This document shows, piece after piece, positions 38,001 through 50,000 of a stretch of DNA of 64,000 bases (positions are counted from its first letter, which is position 1; every line of letters begins with the position of its first letter). The notes beneath the pieces were generated by a model, which ran no database searches, had not been told where the DNA came from, and was given only the letters and a program-made list of their open reading frames with translations. This DNA is from Galaxea fascicularis. Lineage: Eukaryota; Cnidaria; Anthozoa; Scleractinia; Euphylliidae. The stretch is taken from NCBI GenBank assembly GCA_948470475.1, contig OX419336.1, forward strand, positions 24,993,847-25,057,846. The letters run 5' to 3'. Made by a program: the position numbers and the translations under genes.

Positions 38001-41000
38001 GTTGATTGTAAGACCTCCAGAGTGGGTATTCTTATTATTTTGATAGAGGCTTCGATTCCATAATTGGGTGCTTGCTACTTAATGTTATCATTATTTTTGA
38101 AAGACAATGGAAGAGTACATATTTATTATGAAGAACTTGTTTTTTGAGCTATTTTGTGTAAACAAAATCGCTCTATGTCAGCATGAAGCTCAAGAAATTC
38201 TTCCTTGGTCGGGTGGTTCTGCCTTGAACCAATGAAATAAAGGTTTCTTTAGATTGCATTGTTTCAGCCAAGGGCCAATCTAATTCCCTGTTTTAAAGGT
38301 GTTTTTGAAAGCATGTGGTCAGTGATGGTCAGCACTGAGACTAAGTTACACATGCGTGTTGATTACGCTCAAAGGAACATCAGCGTGGAATGTCACGCGT
38401 CATCTATCTATTGTTGCGTGATGTATTTATTACTATCACACCAAGGGGTACCACCGTTATGGTAGTCTTTCCGGAGAAAAGGGTTTGTATATTTAACGCA
38501 TGCGTGAATGACAACAATAGGCGTGAGATACTGGAGTCAGATTAGAATGAAGTATGAGTTGTGCTGTTTCGATGGATGATGAAGGTAGTAAGGTGGGGAC
38601 GAAAGTATTTGAAGTTTACGGCCACGGCTTGTTGGTTATAACAACCGTGTGTTTAGTCTCCTTCGCAGACACTCTTTTGGTTCGTCACGCAATCTTTCCT
38701 TCCCAATGAACGTCTGCTGAAACGAGCAGCAGATTCGTTTCCCATTGTTAGCAAAGATCAGCCGGAGTCCACGTAAAAATTACTACAGAGCCAATCAGCA
38801 CTAAGTTACTGTGTAATGAAAAGCCTGACGTCTCACGTTTTCGAGGGAAGTGTCTTTACTATTTTGAATTGCGTGTGATGCACAACCTGCGCCTCCTGGA
38901 AAGTCCTTCAATGATTTTCAGCATCTTTGAATTCGGTCATCCCGATGAAAACGAAAGTAGAACTATGTTAGTGTCACTCGACCACTTCTGAAGAGAATTT
39001 TTAAGGGTTAAAAACAGTGAAATTTAGTTTTTGAGAATTGAAACGTCGAGTTATTCGAACAACCCGTAGTGCAACCGCGAGAGACCTAGCGGGGAAGAAA
39101 TGCCGTTCTGAGATCAAGCAGTGTTCTTTAAATCACATATTACTATTTGCCATTGAACTGATTGAATGCTCTGATTATCGGAAATAATGCAGGCGGTGAA
39201 AAGCGGCAAAAAACGTTAAACGAATAATGTTAGTCGTAATTGATTCAGCATCAAGGTAATTTGGTTGAGCGGTTCCTACTCGGGGAGCAAATATTACGTT
39301 TCGAAGTGGACGAGTGCTTAGTTTTGTAATTTTTCTTGTGTTTTTTTGTTCCTTTGCTAACTTTGTCAAAACTGCAAGAACATTGTTAAAACTGGAAAAA
39401 TAAACATATGTTTGACGGATTTGAAAACTATAAATATTAGTCTAATCAGAAGTGGCTGTTTCCACAAGTGATATTGGCACGGAAGAAAAATGCTATGGAA
39501 GAGAATCCTTAATCTGGATATTTGTTCCCCTTGAAGTGAAGCCGTTTTTATGTTAAACAATGAAAATGCTGATTTCATTTGTCAAATGGATTACTTTTAT
39601 CTCTCACGTGTAAACAGCCACCAAGACATACAGCCCTGTTTATGAAATGCGATTTCCAACTTTGATCTATCACGTGCATATGTTTGGTAATAGCAAGTTC
39701 GTTGGTTAATTCCCACATGAATAAGGCAGCGCTGTTGGTTATATGCGACTCCGAACTTTGATCGGTCACGCGGATCTAACATGACCTTTGATCAATCACA
39801 AGATTTGCACGTGGTCAATTCAACATGTTTACAACAACATCTAATTGAATTTATTTTCTGTTACAATGATTGGTCACTTTTAACCGTTTTTTATTGGTTA
39901 CTTTTCTCAACTTCAATTTTCTCTTCTTCTTATTGGCAGATTTCGATCCGTTGTTTGTCTGTTGATCGGGTTTTTTAATATTGTACAACTGTTGACGCTC
40001 TTAATTCGGAGGAGCTTATTTTGGAAGTAATTGGTGGTTTGTTTTCGAGTCGGTAAGTTTAATATTGCCCTTATTTCGGGATATAACGCGGTGTTACGCT
40101 CATCTGCTTACCGTACACAGACGTTGTCAGCAAAAGGCCCAACACTAAAATAAGAGCGTTTGTTTAGGTCGGGCTATTTTTGCTGTCCGAAGTAAAAAGT
40201 ACAAAGCACTTGAAAATCAGAAATTGATGAATTATGGCAATTACATCTATATTCGTTATCAGTACTATTTGTTCAACGTTGATTTGTTTTTGCTGGTGTT
40301 GTATATTACGTTGTGTTTGGTGGTTCGTTTGTTTGCGAATATTTCTTCATGTGGTCCTGGAACTGTTTCATCACGTGTACGTATACTTTGGGGGTTTTGA
40401 GGGACCGGAAGAATATAGTGTTTGCGAAAGAGCGGAGAAAGAAAATGAACAAATAATAGAAAATATATTATATATCGGTTTTTGCGGAATTAATGAAACT
40501 CTTGTTTCAAAAAATGTAGGATGAAAGACTATTTAATTGGTACAAATCAAACTCAAAATCAGTCTTAGAAATAAGAAAACTAAACAAAAATCAAATGAAA
40601 AACAGTTTGCTCGTACTTCTCCCGATGCCATAGCAAAAACCAAAAGCGCCACAGATAAATGACTCACCATTCAACCATTTTCTGACTTCTCCTTATCTTA
40701 TCAACATTTTATCGCCCTTCACAAAATAGCTCAAGCACGCATTGCGTGCCTATGTTTGGAAGTAGTGGACAGTTCTAGGGAACTGTGATAGTTATGGTGT
40801 GACTTTTATATTATTTTTATTGCGATGTTCATGATGTTTGTCAGTATTATTTTTCTTTCCACCATACCAGTAATATTTAGTACAGGACTTATTGACTCCG
40901 GTGGAAAACTGTCAGCTACACATGTAGTGAACAGCTGGGCACAGCTCTAATGAAATTGTTTGTTTTCTAAAAAAAACAGTGGGAGGTTTATTCAGTACAC

Positions 41001-44000
41001 TTATAACCGTGTGCCATCTTTTGTTTTACAGATGGTTACTGTTATTAATTTTTGTTTTATTAATTTTCAGATTGCATCTTCATTCAGAGATTTATCACTG
41101 TTCAACATTTTCAACTTGTCTATCACTCTTCTACGTGAGGTAAGGCCACCATACTGTTTTATCCTTCTGACATTTAATTTAACTGACTAAGTAATTCTTT
41201 TTGTTGAGTACATGTACATCATGTACTTTGCTCTTTTGTTCCATTGTAGGCCTATAATAAACAGCTAAACTTGCAAGATGGAAGTCAGGTACGTTTTTGT
41301 AGAAACGCCATGCATTGGAACTTCACAGTCTTCTGTGCATACACTGTATATATTTAAGAAATATCTTGATGCAGCTTAAGGGTTGGAATTAAACTTTCAA
41401 AAACCTAGTCAGGAAAGCTTTTGCTGACTTTCAGGGTGTCACCCAGCTTCAAAATGTTTGACCATCTCATGACCATCATGACGATTGTGCTACAGTAAAC
41501 TATAGCAACAAAAAATAATTCAGAGTCAAAAATAATAAATTAAATGTATCTTGGCTAAACAGACAGGAAGGCAATAAAAGAAAGATCAGAAAGTCCTCTG
41601 TTAACCAAACATTAACTAAGGGCTATTAGTATCACCCAACTAGTGGACTAAAGCAAATCCTGCATTTTGATTGGCTATGCTACTAGAGGGCTATTAGTAA
41701 TTAATAGTCCTTGAGTAGCAATCGAGTATGATGCTTTCTTTCATTTTATTCCATTTTATTGCAGTTGCTAACTTTATTATTGCCTTTTCTGTCCGACTAG
41801 TTGGGTGATACTAAAACAATTAGACCTTTCGCCCTCAAGGGCCACAGGTCAATAGCCCTTGCGAGCTATGGGTCTAATTGTTAAATAATAATAATACAGG
41901 TGTATGTGGCACCATCTAATGGCATGTGATCCGCTTCACTCTTTTCACTCTGATGATCACTGATCATGTCTTTGTGTTCCACAGCACACATTAATGAGCC
42001 ATCTTCTTCAACTCACATGCAACTGTCTGTCATTTGACTTCATTGGCACCTCCATGGATGAGTCTTCAGATGACCTTGGCACAGTTCAGATCCCCACCAG
42101 CTGGAGAGGAGGTTCATCAGCAGATTGGTTTAACCCTTAATAGCCCTGATCAGTGTAGATGTTCTCATTACTGACTTTACTTTTTTTTTCATTGTAGTAA
42201 TTGGGAGAATTAAAAAAAAATTATATCTTGGGGATCATTTTATGAATTTCTTGTGACCAGTACATGTACAAAATTAGTTGATGTTGTAAGGAGAAATCAT
42301 ATGTTGGTCAGTGTTAGTGCTTAAAGGGTTAAATACACTGTAACTCACAGATTGATGGAGAATGATCACTATTTATTTTTATTTTGGTGGTGGAATCTGC
42401 TGTAAGCAGTCCAGGTTTCCTTTTTTTTTTTTGCTTTTAAAACCATAAAGCAAGCAAGCCAGTGATGAAAATTAGGTGACCATAACTATTTCAACCAAAC
42501 AGATTGATTTTACTAATGCAGTATAAGTTGAATAACCTAGTGCTGACTGGCATACAGCTGTACAGTTGTACATGTTAGAATACTTGGGTGTGAGTGTTTG
42601 ATTTCTATTATTATGGAAAGTACATCTGTAGAGGTGTAATGTTACACAGGAATGTCTTTTCACTAGTGCAGTGGTTTCTTGAATTTTGGGTATTTAATTT
42701 TTGCTTTTCTTTTGTAGCATTCCTGAATTTTGCCACACTCCAGCTGTTTTTTGATTTGTACAGAGCTCTGCCTACCTCACTTTCACCAATGGTAAGTGTG
42801 TGGAATTGTAATTATTTAAGCGGGCTTACACGATTTGCATTAAGAACATTGTTGAGACATGAAGGCTTTTATTTGAGACATTTAGCAACTGGTTTATTCA
42901 AAATTACGGCAAACCGCAAACCTTAATATCATGTGACTTTGGTCTTGCTGTTGCATTTGATGTTTGTGATTCACGTTTTTACTGCAAGCACTCCTAGTTG
43001 TAGTTGTTGGTGAAATATGCAGAGATTTTAGGCAACTTAAACATTAATTTTTAAGGTTAAAAGATTGGTCCTTGCATATCTGAGTTCCTTACATGATAAC
43101 TTTTTAGTGTTCCATGGTGACATGTTAAAGAGTTTTTGAGCATTTCAAGTGACAGGGTCCGACATTGCGACTGACTGGTGGCCAATGCGACCAAAAATTG
43201 AGCGTTGGCGACCAGAAATTTAGATCTGGTCGCCAGTAGGCGACGAACCTTTTGTCCCCTCGGCATTTGGAATTCCAAGGTAAATGGGCTTTTTTTAAAA
43301 GAAAACGTAAAGCTGCCGTGGAGAATTGTAGTAAAACAAAGCGACGATTTTACGATCGCCATAATTACCCGGCGCCATATTGTTTCAGCGGCTTCTCGTA
43401 ATTCTGATATCGCGGGCGAAAACGTAAGGGCCTGGCACTAGAACATTTCTCGTCATTGCGTTTTCGTTGCGTTTCCGCGAAGAACAGATACTTGAGTTGC
43501 ACACTTGATTAAATCTAAGTATTGAAAGAGGGCCCCCATATGTCTAGTACACAGAACTTTACAGGAGACCAGTATAGTTCCTACTAAATGGAAATAATAA
43601 GAAAAAGAAATTCCGAAGCCTTCGCATGAACGTTGACAAACACGCTCATTGAGATGTAGGACTATGTTATCGTGACACGGCTGTTGTGAGTCTCTCCTTT
43701 AATAGCTGTACGTAATAATATTGTGTTAAATGGAAACATTTTGTTTAACTATAGTGAAAGAAAGTTTAAATTTTGTGCTTTTACTATAAATTAACGTAAA
43801 TTAAAACTATTGGAGTAAAACGAAAAATTAATACAACCAAACCAAAAAAACTAACACTTATCTTTGGCGACCAAACCCTTCCATTTGGCGACCAAAATTT
43901 TTAAGTTAGTCGCCAATTGGCTCCCTTAGAAAAAAGTTAATTTCGGACCCTGAGTGATGTTGTGAGAGTGAAAGGAGAAACAGAAATGGTGCCAGCATCA

Positions 44001-47000
44001 TATATATATTTTTTTTGAGAATGAGTGTGATCATCTTGCTAAATCCTCAGAAATGTCCTTACTGCTGATGGGAAGTAGTTAACCTCAAACTGCAGTTTGT
44101 GTTTTGTGGTTAAGAGAACAATCCTGCAGCCAAAGGTCTATATTGACTACAGTGCAGCTCAGAGATAAGTGAACCAAAATATGTGGGTAATACTCGCATA
44201 TAAGTATATATACGTATACAAGTATACGTCTACACATAATTATGAGTATGTGTCATTAGTATGTTTGAGGTGGCCTATTGTTTTTTCTATTGTGGACAAG
44301 TCATTGTTGACTTGAATGGGCATTCCAATTGCAGTGAAAACGATGGTCAAACAACACCAAATGTCCCTCGACTGTCTAGTGTTTTGTTCAGATGTGTTTG
44401 TTCACTGCTGTCAAACACCGTTTCAAGTGTACTGTTTAAATTTATTGTTACATATTACCCAGATCTCCTCAGCATGAAAAAAAAAGTGTTGGCTAAACAA
44501 CAAGCCTCATGTTTGGAGGGAACCACTTGATATTTTTGTCGTCATTTCTAAACAGCACTCGATTTATTGAGCTGCTCTTGTTGCAGCTCTTCCCAGTAAG
44601 CTTTCACAACTCAGTTTACGCTCACCAGCTGCTCTCACTGGCACATTTTTATAAACATGCTTGCTGTCACGCCAAAGAAGACAAATAAACATTCTTGCTG
44701 GCATGTGCTACAAAACAACACTTCTTGAAGAAAAATCAAATAAATGCAATCAACGCATCACAGAAACTTAACAGAAAATTTTGTCTGCAACAAAGGAGTG
44801 TTTTACTATTTGAATCAGCGAATTGTGCCAAACAGAGCTAGAGATATCATTTTTTTTCAGTGCTTGTAGCCACGCTACAAAGAACACCAGGCCAGGTTCA
44901 GATGCCAAATGTTTCATGAGCCGAACCAAATGTGCTTATCGCGCTTGTTCAGCAGCGGGAAGTTTGTTGTAAATGCTCTTTCAGCAAATACTCTTAGTTC
45001 ATAAACTAAAAAATATAATCATGAAAGTTTGAGAAACAAAGAGCAAGAGGTAATAAGGTTCTTTTATTCTTGAATTTGTGAATCAAGCAAGGTTTGAAAC
45101 ATGTCAGCTTGATTTTTTCATGTCACTGGCATTGTCACTAGTGGAGAAGCAACCGAGAGTTTGTTGTTTTTAGATGTGCGCTGTACTGTTCTTGCAAGTA
45201 ATATTAGTTCATGAGCTATTCGTTTTTCTGAAGAAAAGATAATAGAAAAGCAGGCGACAGAGATTAACCCGATGGTTGTTCATCTGTATTTTGCAAAGCA
45301 AGGCAGTAATTTTATATTAATATGACGTACATACGGTATATTTAAATTGCATGAATGTCGTGCTTGCTCTTATATACCCAATTCTTTTGTTGTACAACGC
45401 TATGCCACATAAACCAAAGGTATAACACTGAATAACAAAGGCAATGTACACATACATGTATGTCAACATACGCATATGCACGGTACATGCGTATGGTATG
45501 CATATGTGCAGTTCGCTTACCTTTGAGCTGCATTGTACACTGTACATGTAGCTTAGCTGTATCCTGGGGAAGCTTTCTGGGCTGTCAGTGCTCAGTCTTC
45601 AGCATTTTCCCATCTCCAGTGATGTGTTAGAACGAACATTCATGTGTTTGTAAGGCCTGGTCAAAAAGGGGTGTAAGACACATGATTTTGCCAAAATATT
45701 GAATGTTTTATTGTGCTCTTGAGCTTGTCAATGACATGGCTGTACTAATGGTTGTATTGTGTTGTAGCTATCAACCCAACTTGCATGTGATTGTTGGGTG
45801 TTTGTTTCTAAATTATTGTAGTCTGAGTATAATTGTGACCTTCCATGGGAAAACGTACACTAACACTGAGCCATTTAAACGGGCAAAAATAAACAAATAG
45901 CGAACGGCAAACAAACGCTTTTGGACGGCGTTGGAATATTATTATGCACTACAAGGACTGGACTTGCTTGTATTTTGCAGGCTCTTTCCTGTTTGGTACA
46001 GCTAGCTTCCATCAGACGATCACTTTTCAACAACACTGAGAGAGCCAAGTTCCTGGAACAGCTGGTTCAAGGCGTCAAAGGAATTCTTGAATCTCCTCTG
46101 GTTAGAATAATAATTACAGTATATATTCATTAATTAAGGAATGGAGTGATGTCTGTCAGAATATAAACTCTTGGCAAGAAACTAGTTATAAGGTTAAAAG
46201 AGGGCTTTAACTCAATCCATTTCAAGCATGTTTAATTAAAGTTGTCATCTAAGGAAGAGGGATTTTTTTTCCTCTCCTGTTTTGGATAATCAAGGTAAAA
46301 CATCATGCAAATTAAAGGTGATCATTAATTTTGTTTACTACTCATGCAGACCTAACCTCATACACCTCTACTAATTTTTAACATTGTTATGCAAATTGTT
46401 TTTTAGTCACTCGCAGACCCCAATAATTATCACGAGTTTTGCCGACTGCTTGCCAGACTAAAGTCCAACTATCAGTTAGGAGAGATAGTTAAAGTTGAGG
46501 GGTACAGCGAGTTTATAGCTCTTATAGCAAAGTTCACTGTCACCAGTCTACAGGTAAGAACAACAGCTTGCTAGTTGGTCAAATTGATTTACTAGGAATT
46601 CTAAAAATTTGCAACAATGGATAAAATTCTGGTTAGTTCCTTGAGAATGATATGTGCAGGTCTTTAAATTTGTCACTGAAATTGGACCATGAAAACAGCC
46701 AAATGAAAAAGCAAATTACATTAAGGTAGTGTACTACGAACGATTAACGGAAGATATAATGTATCCTGAAGTGTAGGAACTCCCTTTTGATGTGATCGTT
46801 TTGTCTGGGATATAATGCAACAGATATAATTATTTAGCAGAGGACAATTTGTTTTGAAGAGGTTACCTGTTATGCTTAACCCTACAGTTATGCATAAAAT
46901 GTATTGCAAGTGTCCGATGTATCCTTAACCAAAACCATGTAAACCAAAGTGCTTTATCATGTTCTGAGTTTAGTAGCTCATAGCAAACTTGGATTATTTC

Positions 47001-50000
47001 TTGAGTTCTGTGACCCTCTCAATGCTATTATTCAAGGTATAGATGGAAATGCCAAGCCGGAGGGCTCTATAATGGAAAGATAATGATTTGAGAGTGACCT
47101 ATCAAGCCAAGGAGTTATCTACCTTACAACCATCCAATGAATAATGAATATTAATTATTAATATTATATAATAAATATGATGACATTTCTGTGGACCCTT
47201 GCAAAATTTAATTAAGGTACCATGCCACTACAGTTATCTCAGTAATAATTTATAAAACCTGATTCGTATTGTTTTTTTTTTTATCATACTTATTTTTCAG
47301 ATGTGGCAGTTTGCCCCTAACAGTTTACATTACCTTTTAAGTTTGTGGCAGAGGATGGTTGCATCAATGCCTTATGTCAAAAATACAGAACCACACCTTT
47401 TAGAAACTTATGCTCCAGAGGTAAGATTTTGTACTTTCTGTGGTGCCCATTTTAACCCCAAAATTGAACTACATTTGTAAACTCTTATCTGCAACTTTTG
47501 TTTGTCCCTTAGCATTGAATGAGAAGAGTTCCCCAATTCTTTTTCTTTATCAATGTTCTGTACATTTCCTAAGACATGGCTTGTTTTTTTTAGCAATCTC
47601 AACTCGCACATTGCACATTGCACATTGCACATGCTTAAACTAAAATCAGGCAAGTTAATTGCCCCAATAGGCCATTTCCGAATTACCAAAAGGCCTCTTT
47701 TTCAAAGCGAGTCTAGGTGCTCATCCTTTCATATGCAAGTCAATTTTCATTCACACGCAAATTAAACTCATTTTCATGTGAATGAAAATTGATTTGCATA
47801 TGAAAGGATGAGCACCTAGACTCACTTTGAAAACGAGGCCTGAGGTAATTTGGAAATGGCACAAACTAGAAAGCAAGTTATAGGACTGAAAAATAAAATT
47901 ATTACTGCACTGCATTTTAGCATTACACTTGAATTTCATGTGCGAAGTAATAAAAGCTGAAAGCACCAATTGGTGTATTGGTCGATAAACATAAATATTT
48001 CTTTTTTTATCCTGCTGTTATCTGACGACTTGGACGGTTTCAGTGCTTTATTCTGTTTTTGATATTTTTATGGTGGCTTTCCTTTGAACTTTCCACTAAA
48101 GTACAAGAACTTTGCAAGTCTAAAACCCCATTTACACTACAGAAAAAAAAAGGCTAGGCAAGGGTGAAAACCGGCAAGGGTAATTTTCATCTAAGGCAAG
48201 GCAAGGGTAAATTGAGTGGTGTAAACTGTCAAAGGCTGCCTTACCTTGCCAATTTAATTTTCGGTTTTGGGACCACGTTTAGATGTTGTCCCGTTTTTGA
48301 AAATATTGGTAAGGCAAGGATGAAAACCGGCACCTTGCCCTTAAAATGGAACGTGTAAACGTTCCAGCTTGCCTAGAAGGTAACTTTTGATCATTTTTCG
48401 CATGTTCTGATAACAGCGCTACTTCTCTTGGGTGAAGGTACTGTCAGCCATTTTAAACCAGTCATCGGACTGAGGATTTATCTGGAGGTTTCTTTCCCTT
48501 GGAGGGTTAATCAATGTTAATCTTGGTGAACGTGAGCAACAATAGTTTTTTTTTCCTTCCGCAGTTGCAGTACCGAATGAAATGCTCTTTCTTCCTCGAT
48601 TCCTCACTTATCTGGTACTTTATTTCACGTTGTCGACGTTTCTGCTCGGTTTTGTTTGATTTCCTTGGTACGGACGTTTCGAACATCAACAATCCCGTGG
48701 ACGCCATCTTGAATTAGCACAACGCGCATGCTCACTTACAAATCTAAGCCTTGCCTGGAACAAAATAGCCTTGCCTAGAACAAATCAAGCAAGGGTGAAA
48801 CGGTACATGTGTAAACAATCCTTGCCTTACCAAAATGTTAGCTACCCTTGCCAGTTTTTATCCTTGCCATGCCGTTTTTTTCTGTAGTGTAAATGGGGTT
48901 TAAGAGGCCAACTCTTGGGGTTGATTTCTGACAATTAAATTGATAACATCTCTGTCAACAACTGTCATCACGTTTGATTGGATCGTTTAAACATGAACAA
49001 TCAGGTGAACATTGAAAAGAGCTCCAACACCTTTTTCAAATACTTTTTCAGCAATTCTGTCATGCATGTTCATATTTTGTTGTATTTAAGGTTACTAAAG
49101 CTTATGTGACATCACGACTGGCATCTGCTGAAGCAGTCATCAGGTAAGTGAAAGATGCTAGTTCTATTTTTCCTCAGTTTTGTTCGTGTGGAATGAAATA
49201 CACCCCCTGTAAGAGACGTTAAGAGATTCGAATCACCCTTATATAACCATTTACCTGATTCGGTTTGCTATGACTTGTTTGTAGGGATAGCGTAGAGGAC
49301 CCTCTTGATGATACTGGGACAGTTCAGCAACAACTTGACCAGGTTGGATTCTGTTTTCCTTTGATGAAATGCATCTGCTGTAGATTTTGGCTTCTCAACA
49401 TTAAGAAACAATTTTCCTGTCAGGAGGCATAAATGTTACAGGTTAAATTTGATCTCAGGTCATTTTTGATTTAACCTAGGTGAAAATGAAATTCCTTTGT
49501 CTCCTTACCCTAATTATTCATGAGAAGCCAAAGGAATTTCATTTTGACCTAGGTTAAATCAAAAATGACCTGAGATCAAATTTAACCTGAAACATAAACA
49601 CCCTGCTCACAAAAGTCATTATTAAAACATTTCAAACAACAAACGTGTTTGGATTAGTGAAAATTCGTTCAGTTAGGAGCTGACTCACAACTAGAGAGCA
49701 TGGGCGATATTTTCGATGGAAAAGAGTTCATTACAGTATCCAACTTTAAAAGCCCTGTCGAACAGCTTACCCCTTTCCAAGGGAAGCAAGGTTAAATATG
49801 TGCACCCATTGCCGTGTGTTTTAGACCTGTTGATCTGAAATGGTGTTGGTTGTTTGCTTACAGCTCTCTACATTTGGAAGATGCGAATATGAGAAGACTT
49901 GTCAATTGCTAATCTCATTATTCGACCAAGCAGCTCAAAGCTATCAAGAACTGGTGCGGAACACTTCCTCATCCACCACAGATATGGCAATTCAAGAAGG

